The position numbers were made by a program, and so were the translations under genes. From NCBI RefSeq assembly GCF_009933175.1, contig NZ_MAEJ01000030.1, positions 62,001 through 126,000 on the forward strand: DNA of 64,000 bases, written 5' to 3'. Under the pieces are notes generated by a model, which did no database searches, was not told the DNA's origin, and saw nothing but the letters and a program-made list of their open reading frames with translations. The stretch comes from Candidatus Enterococcus huntleyi (GTDB lineage: Bacteria; Bacillota; Bacilli; Lactobacillales; Enterococcaceae). Below, in pieces: positions 27,628-37,754 of the stretch; position 1 is the stretch's first letter, and each line of letters opens with the position of its first letter.

Positions 27628-29623
27628 AAACTATTACGAAGGACCCAAGGTTATTGTGACATGGGCCCTTGGTCATTTATTAGGCTTAAAAATGCCGGAA
27701 GATTTAAAGAAGGAGTGGCAGAGTTGGCAGATGGAAACATTGCCGATGATTCCACATAAGTTAGGGATTAAACCACTGCCTAAAACGGGGCATCAATTAA
27801 AAGCAATTAAACAATTAGCGAACCGCAATGATGTGGGGGAAGTTGTGATTGCGACAGATGCCGGGCGTGAAGGGGAGCTGGTGGCGCGTTGGATTCTTGA
27901 GTATGTGCATTTTAACAAACCAGTTAAACGATTATGGATTTCTTCGCAAACAGATAAAGCAATCAAAGATGGCTTCAAAAACTTAAAGCCGGCGAAAATG
28001 TACGATGATTTATATGAATCAGCCTTAGCTCGGGCGAAAGCCGATTGGCTGGTAGGGTTAAATGTGACACGTGCATTGACGGTCAAGTATCAAGATAACC
28101 TGTCAGCGGGTCGTGTTCAAACACCGACCTTGGCGTTAGTGCGCGAGCAAGAGAAGAAAATTGAACAGTTTCGTCCACAAACGTATTTTACGATTCAACT
28201 GATGGCACAAACACAAAAAGCAACGATGCGTCAGAAGAATCCATACAGCTTTAAGGAGCGGGATAAAGTTGAAGCGTTTGTCAAAGAGTTGAGTAAAAAG
28301 CTGGGTAAAGTCACTGATATCCAAGAAAAAACGAAGGTGGAACCAGCACCTTTACCTTATGATTTGACTGAAATTCAGCGAGAAGCAAACCAGCGTTATA
28401 ATTTTTCAGCTAAGAAAACTTTATCGTTGGTTCAGAGCTTATATGAGATTCACAAGATTGTGACATATCCGCGGACGGACAGTAAATATCTAACGATGGA
28501 TATGAAAGCAACCATGAAAGAACGGCTGCAAGCGGTCAGCGATTTTTCACCAGAAGTTAAAACTTACCTGAAAAAAGGCGCTGTCGTGAAACAAACGAAG
28601 GTTTTCCAAGACAGTAAAGTCACGGACCACCATGCGTTATTGCCGACAGAAAAAGCGGCACGTTACGAAAAACTAGATAATGATGAGCAAAAAATCTATC
28701 AAATGATTGTGCAACGATTTGTCGGATTATTTGCTGAACCACATAAAACGCAACAAACGAAAGTGACTGTCACTTTTGGCGAAGAATCATTCGTTTTCCA
28801 ACAAAGCCAAGTGATTGAACAGGGTTGGAAGAAATCTGATGAGAAACAACAACCTTTAGTGAAATGGCAAGTCGGTCAAAGCGTGCCGGCGAATTTTACC
28901 ATTACCAAAGAGTTGACTAGCCCACCGAAACCACTGACGGAAGGGACTTTGCTAGGATTGATGGAAAAACACAGTCTAGGAACTCCAGCGACACGAGCTG
29001 AGATTATCGAAAAGTTGATTAAATCAGAATTGATGGAGCGGGCGACTAGTGGTTTGCAAGTGTCTCAAAAGGGCAAGCAGCTATTAGAGTTGGTCAATCC
29101 ATCCTTAGTAACGCCTGAGCTGACAGAAAAATGGGAAAAAGATTTAGAAGCCATCTCGAAAGGCAAGAAGTCTGCTGCAACATTTATTAAAGAAATCGAG
29201 CAAGAAACCAAACGCTTGGTCTCAGAGGTGAAACGTAGTGAGCAAAAGTATCAAGACTTCTCTGTGACGTCGAAGAAATGTCCGGATTGCGGCAATAATT
29301 TACGAGAAAAAAATACGCGTGATGGCAAAATTTATGTTTGTACCAATCAAGAATGTAGCTATCGCCGCCGCAAAGATCCGAAATTATCAAATCATCGTTG
29401 TTCACAATGCCATAAAAAAATGGAAATTATTGACGGGAAGAATGGATCGTTCTTCAAGTGCAAATTCTGTTCGATTACCGAAAAAGTTCCTGATAAAAAG
29501 GAACGTAAACAAAAGATGACGAAACACGAAGAACGACGTTTAGTGAAGAAATATTCGCAAGCGGAAGAACCAGAAGAAAGCCCATTGGCACAAGCGTTGA
29601 AAGCGGCACTGGAAAATAAATAA
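27548..29623 (+). CDS. topB: DNA topoisomerase III
   Basis: Type IA topoisomerase of 691 residues that decatenates and relaxes negatively supercoiled DNA. TOPRIM domain begins MKQLILAEKPSVAKDL (catalytic Glu7) with TDAGREGELVARW; ribbon SAGRVQTPTLALV; the active-site Tyr in VTYPRTDSKYL (about 306); GTPATRAEIIEKL. The C-terminus has two Cys4 zinc-finger-like units (CPDCG...C...C and CSQCHKKM...CKFC) before a charged tail. ATG 27548 has AAAGGAA 6 nt upstream and is preferred over TTG 27527. It overlaps the DUF1033 gene by 80 nt. Confidence 0.94.
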   Translation: MKQLILAEKPSVAKDLSKVLGAQQKHKNYYEGPKVIVTWALGHLLGLKMPEDLKKEWQSWQMETLPMIPHKLGIKPLPKTGHQLKAIKQLANRNDVGEVVIATDAGREGELVARWILEYVHFNKPVKRLWISSQTDKAIKDGFKNLKPAKMYDDLYESALARAKADWLVGLNVTRALTVKYQDNLSAGRVQTPTLALVREQEKKIEQFRPQTYFTIQLMAQTQKATMRQKNPYSFKERDKVEAFVKELSKKLGKVTDIQEKTKVEPAPLPYDLTEIQREANQRYNFSAKKTLSLVQSLYEIHKIVTYPRTDSKYLTMDMKATMKERLQAVSDFSPEVKTYLKKGAVVKQTKVFQDSKVTDHHALLPTEKAARYEKLDNDEQKIYQMIVQRFVGLFAEPHKTQQTKVTVTFGEESFVFQQSQVIEQGWKKSDEKQQPLVKWQVGQSVPANFTITKELTSPPKPLTEGTLLGLMEKHSLGTPATRAEIIEKLIKSELMERATSGLQVSQKGKQLLELVNPSLVTPELTEKWEKDLEAISKGKKSAATFIKEIEQETKRLVSEVKRSEQKYQDFSVTSKKCPDCGNNLREKNTRDGKIYVCTNQECSYRRRKDPKLSNHRCSQCHKKMEIIDGKNGSFFKCKFCSITEKVPDKKERKQKMTKHEERRLVKKYSQAEEPEESPLAQALKAALENK

Positions 29624-29641
29624 GCATGACTGACGTTAGAC

Positions 29642-29690
29642 AAAGAATTCTCTTTGCTCATAAAAAATGAGCCGAGGGAATTCTTTTTTA
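29642..29690 (+). terminator. Intrinsic terminator after topB
   Basis: AAAGAATTC ... GGCTCAT-type stem: AAAGAATTC pairs with GAATTCTTT and GCTCAT with ATGAGC around an A-rich loop, then six T. Confidence 0.8.
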
Positions 29691-29828
29691 GAATGAGTAC
29701 ATTTTAGTTGTCCAAATGGCGAAGTTAAGATAAACTAAGTAGGGGATTTTCACGGGCAATTTGCCTCGTTGTTGTTGAGAATAGATTTGTGAAAAATAGC
29801 ATTTGTTGAATAGAATTCAAGCGATTGT

Positions 29829-29877
29829 CTCTTCTAACCGCCTGTTAATTTAGGAAGAGAGAGATTTCTTTTTTTTG
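29829..29877 (+). terminator. Stem-loop with U tract upstream of the cyd promoter
   Basis: CTCTTC-TAA pairs with TTAGGAAGAG (one bulge), followed by a run of eight T. It insulates the cyd promoter from upstream transcription or is a leader element of an unseen upstream promoter. The sequence from 29690 to 30049 contains no gene. Confidence 0.45.
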
Positions 29878-29900
29878 TTTATTTTTATGGCTAAAGATCA

Positions 29901-29928
29901 TTGAACTTTCGACAGACAAGCGTATAAT
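29901..29928 (+). promoter_or_regulatory. Promoter of the cydABDC operon
   Basis: -35 TTGAAC (29901-29906), 16-nt spacer, perfect -10 TATAAT (29923-29928), leaving a ~115-nt leader before cydA. Confidence 0.65.
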
Positions 29929-30048
29929 TTCCAATGAAACCCGCAATTATTCAGCTAAACTTTCTTTTATTTCAGCGGTTTTGAAAATTGCAATGATTAT
30001 TATTTTCTTTTCTATTAAGGAGAAGAAAAAACAAAGGAGGAAACACCT

Positions 30049-31470
30049 ATGGATATAGTGACGTTAGGGCGCTTTCAGTTCGCCATGACAACGGTCTTCC
30101 ATTACTTTTTCGTACCGTTCTCAATTGGGACTGTATTAGTCGTCGCTGTCATGGAAACACTGTATGTCATTACAAAAAATGAGCAGTACAAAAAATTAGC
30201 AAAATTCTGGGGAAATATATTTCTGTTGAGTTTTGCGGTAGGGGTCGTAACAGGTATTATTCAAGAGTTCCAGTTTGGTATGAACTGGTCTGATTATTCT
30301 CGCTTTGTCGGCGATATTTTCGGCGCACCCCTCGCAGTGGAAGCCTTGTTGGCATTCTTCTTAGAATCAACATTCTTAGGCTTATGGATGTTTACTTGGG
30401 ATAAAGTAAAACCTAAGTTTCACGTACTGTTCATCTGGCTAGTGACGATTGGGTCATTTATGTCAGCCTTTTGGATTTTAGTTGCCAACAGCTTTATGCA
30501 ACATCCAACAGGTTATACGCTAAATAACGGTCGAGCAGAGATGAACGATTTCGGAGCGTTGTTAACGAACCATCAAGTATGGTATGAATTTTCTCACGTA
30601 ATTGCCGGTGCGATTACAATGGGTGGGATGATTATAGCTGGTTTAGCTGCGTTCAAATTATTAAATAAAGAGCGTACCGACCATGCTTTATTCAAAAAAT
30701 CTCTACGTCTTGGTTTACTTATCGGATTATTAGGGTCACTTGCAGTGATTGGTTCTGGTGATTTACAAATGAAAGCTTTAATCGAAGACCAACCAATGAA
30801 ATTTGCTGCAATGGAAGGATCCTATGAAGATTCTGGTGATCCAGCTGCTTGGACCTTAATCGCTTGGGCCAACGAACGGGAACACAAACAAGTCTTCGGG
30901 ATTGAAATTCCTTATATGTTGAGTATTCTTTCTTACAACAGTCTATCTGGTTCAGTCGATGGGATGGACACGGTTAATCAAAAATTAATTGAAGAATATG
31001 GCGATGACAAAGATTATTATCCGCCAGTCAATACTTTATTCTGGAGCTTCAGAATTATGGCTGGATTTGGTGCTTTAATGCTCTTAGTTTCAGCTGCAGG
31101 TTTATTCCTGACTCGTAAGAAAAAACCAATCTTATATGAAAAACGTTGGATGTTATGGATTGTTGCGCTTTGTACTTTTGCACCGTTCTTATCTAACACG
31201 TTTGGTTGGCTAAATACCGAATTAGGTCGTTATCCGTGGACTGTCTATGGATTATTCACGATTGAGGATAGTATCTCACCTAATGTTTCTGCCGCTTCAT
31301 TATTGACTTCAAATATTATCTATTTCCTATTATTTACAACGTTGGGCGCGGTGATGATTTACTTAGTCCGTCGTGAGTTAAATAAAGGGCCTGAGTTTGA
31401 AGAATCAGTCTTAGCTGTAGAAAATCAACCTTCAACAGATCCATTTGATAAGGAGGAGTTTGACGTATGA
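30049..31470 (+). CDS. cydA: Cytochrome bd quinol oxidase subunit I
   Basis: Catalytic subunit of the high-affinity oxygen reductase in the membrane, oxidising (demethyl)menaquinol and binding hemes b558, b595 and d. 473 residues, about nine helices. The axial His18 in FAMTTVFHYFFVPFSIG, the second His in WYEFSHVIAGAI, the conserved Glu in LLAFFLEST and the GRYPWTVYGLFTIEDS stretch near the C-terminus are present. The Q loop is short, as in Firmicutes. SD GGAGG lies 8 nt before ATG 30049. First gene of a four-gene operon. Activity in this group of bacteria needs external heme. Confidence 0.95.
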   Translation: MDIVTLGRFQFAMTTVFHYFFVPFSIGTVLVVAVMETLYVITKNEQYKKLAKFWGNIFLLSFAVGVVTGIIQEFQFGMNWSDYSRFVGDIFGAPLAVEALLAFFLESTFLGLWMFTWDKVKPKFHVLFIWLVTIGSFMSAFWILVANSFMQHPTGYTLNNGRAEMNDFGALLTNHQVWYEFSHVIAGAITMGGMIIAGLAAFKLLNKERTDHALFKKSLRLGLLIGLLGSLAVIGSGDLQMKALIEDQPMKFAAMEGSYEDSGDPAAWTLIAWANEREHKQVFGIEIPYMLSILSYNSLSGSVDGMDTVNQKLIEEYGDDKDYYPPVNTLFWSFRIMAGFGALMLLVSAAGLFLTRKKKPILYEKRWMLWIVALCTFAPFLSNTFGWLNTELGRYPWTVYGLFTIEDSISPNVSAASLLTSNIIYFLLFTTLGAVMIYLVRRELNKGPEFEESVLAVENQPSTDPFDKEEFDV

Positions 31471-32474
31471 GTGCCTTACAACTATTATGGTTTGTCTTGA
31501 TTGGTGTCCTGTTTTCCGGTTTCTTCTTCTTAGAAGGCTTCGATTTTGGTGTCGGTATGTCGGTTCAAACGCTGGCGCATAACGAAGATGAAAAAGATCA
31601 GATTGTTTCAACGATTGGGCCTGTCTGGGATGGCAATGAAGTGTGGTTACTAACGGCTGGTGGCGCGATGTTTGCTTCTTTTCCACACTGGTATGCGTCA
31701 CTCTTCAGTGGCTATTACTTGATTCTCTTCATCATTTTATTCGGTTTAATCATTCGTGGTGTTTCTTTTGAATTCCGTCACAGAATGCCGGTGGAAAAGA
31801 AAAATATTTGGAACTGGACATTATCGATTGGTAGCTTCCTAGTACCGTTTTTCTTCGGTATCTTATTTATTAGTATGATTCAGGGAATGCCGCTTGATGC
31901 GGATGGCAATATGTCTGCGACTTTTGGTGATTATATTAATCTATTCTCAGTAGTCGGTGGCGTGGCTTTAACGTTACTCTGCTACCTACATGGTTTGAAT
32001 TACATTGCCTTAAAAACAACTGGACCTGTGCGTGAGCGAGCTAAAAATTATGCCGAATTACTGTATTGGATACTGTATGTTGGCTTAGTGGTCTTTGCTG
32101 TCTTGATGTACTTCTTCACTGACTTCTTTGACAATAATTTCTTCTTAACCTTAGGCTTACTCGCGCTAATCGTTATTTTGACGGTGGTGGCGAATGTCTC
32201 TGTCTATAAGAAAAAAGAACTATTGGCTTTCTTGGCCAGTGGTTTGACATTAGTTGTTTTAGTCGTTCTATTATTTAGTGGATTATTCCCACGTGTCTTG
32301 ATTAGTTCAGATGGCTTACACGATATCTTAATCGAAAATGCCTCGTCTACTCCTTACACATTGAAAATTATGAGTTACCTGTCACTCACATTATTACCAT
32401 TCGTTTTGGCCTACACAGGTTGGGCTTACTATGTCTTTAGAAAACGAATCACACACACACCAACGGAGGTTTAA
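31467..32474 (+). CDS. cydB: Cytochrome bd quinol oxidase subunit II
   Basis: Integral membrane partner of CydA, 335 residues, eight to nine helices. Begins LQLLWFVLIGVLFSGFFFLEGFDFGVG and carries GPVWDGNEVWLLTAGGAMFASFPHWYA, the conserved CydB block. ATG 31467 overlaps the cydA stop by 4 nt (ATGA), so the two subunits are translationally coupled. A GGAGG SD lies upstream within cydA. Confidence 0.95.
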   Translation: MSALQLLWFVLIGVLFSGFFFLEGFDFGVGMSVQTLAHNEDEKDQIVSTIGPVWDGNEVWLLTAGGAMFASFPHWYASLFSGYYLILFIILFGLIIRGVSFEFRHRMPVEKKNIWNWTLSIGSFLVPFFFGILFISMIQGMPLDADGNMSATFGDYINLFSVVGGVALTLLCYLHGLNYIALKTTGPVRERAKNYAELLYWILYVGLVVFAVLMYFFTDFFDNNFFLTLGLLALIVILTVVANVSVYKKKELLAFLASGLTLVVLVVLLFSGLFPRVLISSDGLHDILIENASSTPYTLKIMSYLSLTLLPFVLAYTGWAYYVFRKRITHTPTEV

Positions 32475-32477
32475 TTG

Positions 32478-34199
32478 ATGATCGATCGAGCAGTCATCAA
32501 GCTTCCAGGAATGAAAAAAATGCTCGGATTGCTTGCGGGACTCGCTGTTCTGCAGGCAATCTTTATTATTGGCCAAGCCTATACAATTGCTTCTGCAATT
32601 ACCGGATTATGGGAAGGTGGCACACTGCAGGAACAGACGAAATGGATACTTCTATTCATTTGTGTCTACGCAGGGCGCCATTTTGTGACGTTCTTACGTG
32701 ATTTATTATTAGATGATTATGCTTACGAACAAGCCAGTCATTTGCGTAATGAACTCTTACAAAAAATCTTCCGAATGGGTCCACAAGTGGTGCAACAAGA
32801 AGGAACCGGAAATATGACCACGATGGCTTTAGATGGAATTAATCAAGTGGAAAATTACATCCACTTGATCTTGGCAAAAATAATGAACATGATGATCATT
32901 CCTTGGATGCTTTTAGTTGTTATTTTTATGTTAGATTGGCAATCAGGCGCTGTCCTGTTGATTGTCTTTCCCCTAATTATTATTTTTATGATTATCTTGG
33001 GCTATGCGGCGCAAAGTAAAGCCGATAAGCAGTATGCAGCCTTTCAAGTTTTATCCAATCATTTTATCGATTCTCTACGCGGAATTGATACCTTAAAATT
33101 ATTTGGTCTAAGTAAAGGCTACGGGAAAAGTATTTTTCACACCAGTGAGCGTTTCAGAAAAGCTACGATGAGCACCTTAAAAGTTGCGATTCTCTCAACG
33201 TTTGCTTTGGATTTCTTTACTACTTTATCTGTCGCTGTTGTAGCCGTACTGCTAGGCTTACGCTTAATTAATGGCGTGATTTTATTGTTCCCAGCGTTGA
33301 CAGTATTAATCTTGGCACCGGAGTACTTCTTACCGATTCGTGATTTCTCTAGTGACTATCATGCAACCTTAGATGGGAAAAATGCCATGACGGCAGTCAA
33401 CAGTGTCTTAACGCATCCAGAAAAAGAGATTGCTCAAAAAGAAATCGGTGCCTGGACCAATGAAAGTCAATTAGCTATTGAGAATCTTTCTTTCCGTTAT
33501 GAAGACCAATTAGCCTTGGATCAATTGAATGTTGCCGTGAGCGGCTACAAAAAGATTGGGATTATCGGTATGAGTGGCTCAGGGAAGTCGACCTTAATCA
33601 ATATCCTTAGTGGATTTTTACATCCAGAAGACGGAACGATTAAGCTGTCGAATAATCAAATTGATTCATTTGCCCAACAGTCTTGGCAAAAACAATTAAT
33701 CTATATTCCACAAAATCCTTATGTATTCCAGCTTTCACTGAAAGAAAATGTCGCCTTTTATCATCCAGAAGCGACGCTTGCAGAAATTCAACAAGCGATT
33801 GAAGTAGCTGGATTAAGTGAGTTGGTGGCTGAGCTGCCCGAAGGCATTGAAACACCACTTGGTGAAGGCGCTAGAACCTTGAGTGGTGGGCAAGCGCAAC
33901 GGATTGCCTTGGCTAGAGCGTTCTTAGATCACTCACGAAAAATCTTATTATTAGATGAACCAACTGCCCATCTAGATATCGAAACGGAAGTGGAATTGAA
34001 GGAGCGGATGTTGCCTTTAATGAATGACCGACTAGTCTTTTTCGCTACTCACCGATTGCATTGGATGAAAGAAATGGATTACATTTTGGTAATGGACAAA
34101 GGTCAAATCGTCGAACAAGGAACGCTTGAAGAATTACAAGCAAACGGCGCAGCTTTTGTTCGCCTAAGTCAACAAATGAGGGGGCGAGAAGATGAATAA
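32478..34199 (+). CDS. cydD: Thiol reductant ABC exporter subunit CydD
   Basis: Half-transporter of 573 residues (six helices plus ATPase) that with CydC exports glutathione/cysteine or handles heme and is needed to assemble cytochrome bd. The NBD has Walker A GMSGSGKST, signature LSGGQAQRIALARA, Walker B ILLLDEPTAHLD and the H loop FFATHRL. The transmembrane segment APEYFLPIRDFSSDYHA matches CydD rather than CydC. ATG 32478 has GGAGGT 7 nt upstream; three nt separate it from the cydB stop. In the Bacillus naming scheme the first ABC gene is called cydC. Confidence 0.9.
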   Translation: MIDRAVIKLPGMKKMLGLLAGLAVLQAIFIIGQAYTIASAITGLWEGGTLQEQTKWILLFICVYAGRHFVTFLRDLLLDDYAYEQASHLRNELLQKIFRMGPQVVQQEGTGNMTTMALDGINQVENYIHLILAKIMNMMIIPWMLLVVIFMLDWQSGAVLLIVFPLIIIFMIILGYAAQSKADKQYAAFQVLSNHFIDSLRGIDTLKLFGLSKGYGKSIFHTSERFRKATMSTLKVAILSTFALDFFTTLSVAVVAVLLGLRLINGVILLFPALTVLILAPEYFLPIRDFSSDYHATLDGKNAMTAVNSVLTHPEKEIAQKEIGAWTNESQLAIENLSFRYEDQLALDQLNVAVSGYKKIGIIGMSGSGKSTLINILSGFLHPEDGTIKLSNNQIDSFAQQSWQKQLIYIPQNPYVFQLSLKENVAFYHPEATLAEIQQAIEVAGLSELVAELPEGIETPLGEGARTLSGGQAQRIALARAFLDHSRKILLLDEPTAHLDIETEVELKERMLPLMNDRLVFFATHRLHWMKEMDYILVMDKGQIVEQGTLEELQANGAAFVRLSQQMRGREDE

Positions 34200-35937
34200 A
34201 ATTGGCTTATTTCGGTCATTGAAAACTGATACTTGGGTCAAACCCTTTCTAAAAAAATACAAACGTTCACTAATCGCCGCCTTGATTTTGGGCTTCATCA
34301 CTTTCTTTTGTGCCGGCGCGTTGATGTTCAACTCAGGTTATCTGATTAGTCGCGCGGCTTCCTTACCGGAAAATATTTTGATGATTTATATTCCGATTGT
34401 GCTAACGCGGGCCTTCGGGATTGGACGTCCCGTCTTTCGCTATATCGAACGCTTGACCAGTCATAATTGGGTTCTAAAGATGACCTCAAATCTGCGGTTG
34501 AAGCTGTACACAACATTAGAGAAAGATGCAATCTTTTTCAAACGGAATTATCGGACGGGTGATATCCTAGGCTTGTTAGCTGAGGACATTAACCATATCC
34601 AAAATCTGTATCTACGGACAATCTTTCCAACGATTATTGCCTGGCTCTTATATGTCTTTATCATTATCGGACTAGGCGTCTTTTCTTGGTGGTTTGCGCT
34701 AGTCATGCTTTTATTACTAGGTATCGTGTTATTTCTCTTACCACTATGGTCCGTCCTGGTAAATGGGGCTCGTCAAGAAAAAGAGAAGCAGATGAAAAAT
34801 TTACTGTATACGGATTTAACGGATAACGTCTTAGGTGTTTCCGATTGGATTTTTAGCCAACGAGGTGCGGCTTATGTGGCCCTACATGAAGAAGCTGAAA
34901 GTGCGCTGCGCGAAACGACGAAAAAGATTAATCGTTTTGACCGCACCCGTGATTTTATTCTTCAAATGATGTTTGGCGTTATCACGATTGCTTTACTACT
35001 ATGGACAAGTAATCAGTTTCAAGGAGATCATGGTGGCGCAGCCAACTGGATTGCCGCCTTTGTCTTAAGCGTCTTTCCTCTGATTGATGCCTTTGCACCG
35101 CTGCCATCAGCTGCCCAAGAAACCAATATCTACAAAGATTCGATTGACCGTCTAAATGAGTTGCCTGATAAAAAAGAACAGCCAGAGTTGCGGGCAACGA
35201 TTGAAGGTCCCTTTAACTTAGACGTTAAGGACGTAACTTTTACGTATCCCAACACTACTAAAGAAGTGCTTTCGCATTTAGATTTATCAATTACAGCCGG
35301 TGAAAAATTAGCTATCTTAGGCCGTAGTGGTTCAGGTAAGAGTACGCTAGCTTCCTTGATTCGTGGCGATTTGCAACCGACAGCTGGCGCTATTCGATTA
35401 AATGGTGTGGAGACTGATTCATTTGGTGATGCGATTACCGATTATATCGGTGTAATCCATCAAACGCCTTATTTATTCCACACGAGCATTCTGAACAACC
35501 TGCGGATTGGTCGTCAATCAGCAACAGAAGAAGAAGTCTGGGACGTGTTAGCCCGTGTTGGCCTAAAAGAAATGGTCGCAGCTTTACCTGAAGGCTTGCA
35601 AACGATGGTCGACGAAGCCGGCTTACGCTTCTCTGGCGGTGAACGACATCGCTTAGCTTTAGCAAGAATTCTCTTAAAAGATGTGCCAATCATTCTCTTA
35701 GATGAACCAACCGTTGGACTTGATCCAATCACAGAACAAGCTTTACTAGAAACTTTCTTCAATGAATTACAAGAAAAGACAATCATCTGGATTACCCATC
35801 ATTTACAGGGAATCTCTTTGATGGACCGTGTCATCTTCATCGAAGATGGCCAACTCGAAATGAGTGGCAGTCCCAAAGAACTAGAACAAACCAGTGCCCG
35901 TTATCGTCATTTACAAGCAATTGATAAAGGCTTTTAG
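34192..35937 (+). CDS. cydC: Thiol reductant ABC exporter subunit CydC
   Basis: Second half-transporter of 581 residues, heterodimer partner of CydD. The membrane region carries NSGYLISRAASLPENIL and RYIERLTSHNWVLKMTSNLR, typical of CydC; the NBD has Walker A GRSGSGKST, signature FSGGERHRLALARILL, Walker B IILLDEPTVGLD, H loop WITHHLQ. Its start overlaps the cydD stop by 8 nt. It closes the cyd operon, followed by a strong terminator. Confidence 0.9.
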   Translation: MNKIGLFRSLKTDTWVKPFLKKYKRSLIAALILGFITFFCAGALMFNSGYLISRAASLPENILMIYIPIVLTRAFGIGRPVFRYIERLTSHNWVLKMTSNLRLKLYTTLEKDAIFFKRNYRTGDILGLLAEDINHIQNLYLRTIFPTIIAWLLYVFIIIGLGVFSWWFALVMLLLLGIVLFLLPLWSVLVNGARQEKEKQMKNLLYTDLTDNVLGVSDWIFSQRGAAYVALHEEAESALRETTKKINRFDRTRDFILQMMFGVITIALLLWTSNQFQGDHGGAANWIAAFVLSVFPLIDAFAPLPSAAQETNIYKDSIDRLNELPDKKEQPELRATIEGPFNLDVKDVTFTYPNTTKEVLSHLDLSITAGEKLAILGRSGSGKSTLASLIRGDLQPTAGAIRLNGVETDSFGDAITDYIGVIHQTPYLFHTSILNNLRIGRQSATEEEVWDVLARVGLKEMVAALPEGLQTMVDEAGLRFSGGERHRLALARILLKDVPIILLDEPTVGLDPITEQALLETFFNELQEKTIIWITHHLQGISLMDRVIFIEDGQLEMSGSPKELEQTSARYRHLQAIDKGF

Positions 35938-35944
35938 TAGTATT

Positions 35945-35981
35945 AAAGGACCGCGACTAACTAGTCACGGTCCTTTTTTTT
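35945..35981 (+). terminator. Intrinsic terminator of the cyd operon
   Basis: Stem AAAGGACCG-GACT / AGTC-CGGTCCTTT and eight T. Confidence 0.85.
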
Positions 35982-36589
35982 ATAAGCTGAGGATTTTTTT
36001 GAATGAGCTATAAAACTTTAGACAATAAATAATTTATTTGGAGTATCAATAAGAAGTCTTATTCAATTCTAACTATTGTTTTTAACTAGAAATCAGAAAT
36101 TGCCCACTTGTGGCTATCCGTTGTGTTTTGACTAGTTTCATCCCAGCGTTAAAAAAGGGAATTCATTGCCTACAAGGATTCTCTTTAAAAAGGTTACTTC
36201 CATCTCATTTTTTGCTTCAGAAAATGTCGTCAAGCCACAAGTGATAAAAAAACCAGATATTTACCACTTATTAAGTGTTCAAATTGAAACTTATAAGGGA
36301 AAGATGATTTCAGAAATGTACATTCATGAATAGGAGACTCTTTATTACAATATAACCTGCAATAGAATCTGTATTTCGTTCTAAAAAAAAAGTAGATAAG
36401 CATTATTTTTCCGATAGGAGACAATTTTTTACACCCATTCAAAGTATTTATGCAACTTAATATAACGGATTCAGAGTTATAAAAGATAACTAAGCCATCG
36501 ACGAATAAATATAGCAAATCTATCTGACGATATGTTAAACTCAGTAGTCTAAATTATTTTCTGCTGAGAGGGTAGAGTGATAGCATCCT
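35982..36589. other. Gene-free AT-rich stretch
   Basis: About 600 bp between two terminators of convergent genes. The only sizeable open frame (minus strand, 36230-36517) has no SD and a composition unlike a protein (many Cys, Phe, Tyr), so I do not call it. No recognised RNA, repeat or promoter with purpose was found. Confidence 0.5.
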
Positions 36590-36640
36590 AAAAAAACAGC
36601 CCAACGCATCACTTTTTAGTGTGCATCAGGCTGTCCATTT
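36590..36640 (-). terminator. Terminator of the polyprenyl synthase gene
   Basis: Minus-strand hairpin with ACAGCC / GGGCTGT arms enclosing a TGCAC-type inner stem, followed by seven U. Confidence 0.7.
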
Positions 36641-36669
36641 TGTAGAGTTCCATTCACTGTAAAGAGTGC

Positions 36670-37650
36670 TTAGTATTCTCGTCCTAATAATTCAGAGGTT
36701 AACTGTTTGATCATGGTTTTTCCTGGACTGTCAGGGAGTAGATCAATCTCATCTAAGGCTTTTTCGGTGAACTCGAGGGCGAATTCTTTGGCCTTGTCGA
36801 CGCCATCATATTCTAGCACAAGCGCGCTGACTTTTTGGGCTTCTTCGACAGTAATTGCCGCTTTTTTATCTAGGTAAGGCGCGAAGACTTCTGGATGATC
36901 TTCTTTTGCTAATAAAAGTGGTAAGGTGTAAACGCCTTGGGCCAAATCTTCGAGGACTGGCTTTTTGAGTTGCTCACTATCAGCGACATAATCAAGAATA
37001 TCATCATAGACTTGGAACGCGACACCAATATTACGACCGATACGGCCAGCTAATTGTTGGGTCTCAGGTGAGCATTTGCCAAAATGGGCACCTTCAATAC
37101 AAGAGAGCCAAAAGAGCTCGGCAGTTTTGCCATTGATACTACGAAGATAATCATTAAGTGTTTGGTTCTGATCGAAGCGAACCTGCATCTGATCCAGCTC
37201 GCCGAGTAGTAATCGTCTCATTGCACGAGCATTGGTATGTAAAAATTCAGAGCCATTCATAGCATCAGACAATAAATCAAAGAAAACAGTAAATAATAAA
37301 TCTCCAGTGTAGACAGCGACATCTTTGCCGTATTCGGCCTGGACGGTAATAATCCCTCGGCGTAAAGGCGAATCGTCAATGATATCGTCATGAATTAAAG
37401 TCGCCATATGCAGAATTTCCAGCGATGCCGCGACTTTAATTAGTTGCTCTTGGTCTTGCTTGGTGGAGTCACCAACCTCAGAAAATAATAAGAATAAAGC
37501 GGGACGGAGCATTTTCCCACCGGCTTGTGCCAGATTCGTCAAAGCTTCTTGAATTTCCTGATTCCTAACCTGTACTTGAGACTCAATAGTTGAGCAAACG
37601 GCTTTGAGTTTTTCTTGTATTGTAGGATAATTGTTCCAGTAGTCTAACAT
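36670..37650 (-). CDS. Polyprenyl diphosphate synthase (menaquinone side chain)
   Basis: Trans-isoprenyl diphosphate synthase of 326 residues that extends allylic diphosphates with IPP to make the quinone side chain. First aspartate-rich motif LIHDDIIDDSPLRRG, second motif YDDILDYV; GGKMLRPAL near the N-terminus carries the IPP-binding Lys/Arg. Such proteins correspond to HepT/IspB-type subunits; chain length cannot be read safely. It is divergent from menA and 100 bp away, so the two probably share regulation in supplying demethylmenaquinone. SD AAAGGA lies before ATG 37650. Confidence 0.87.
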   Translation of the reverse strand: MLDYWNNYPTIQEKLKAVCSTIESQVQVRNQEIQEALTNLAQAGGKMLRPALFLLFSEVGDSTKQDQEQLIKVAASLEILHMATLIHDDIIDDSPLRRGIITVQAEYGKDVAVYTGDLLFTVFFDLLSDAMNGSEFLHTNARAMRRLLLGELDQMQVRFDQNQTLNDYLRSINGKTAELFWLSCIEGAHFGKCSPETQQLAGRIGRNIGVAFQVYDDILDYVADSEQLKKPVLEDLAQGVYTLPLLLAKEDHPEVFAPYLDKKAAITVEEAQKVSALVLEYDGVDKAKEFALEFTEKALDEIDLLPDSPGKTMIKQLTSELLGREY

Positions 37651-37754
37651 AATAAAATCCTTTCAAATAAACTAATCAACAGTGTTTATTTTACCTCAGG
37701 GAAGGGAAGTTGACTAGCTTAATGCCTTAAATAGTCGAGAAAAGTGGTGAAGAA

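Noticed and set aside
29787-29812. Possible Rex operator upstream of cydA (TTGTGAA half-site)
   Set aside because: Only one half-site matches; no TTCACAA partner at the right distance. Redox control of cyd remains plausible but is not shown by this sequence.
36230-36517. 95-codon minus-strand frame in the gap after cydC
   Set aside because: No SD, Cys/Phe/Tyr-rich composition typical of AT-rich non-coding DNA, no neighbour in operon position.
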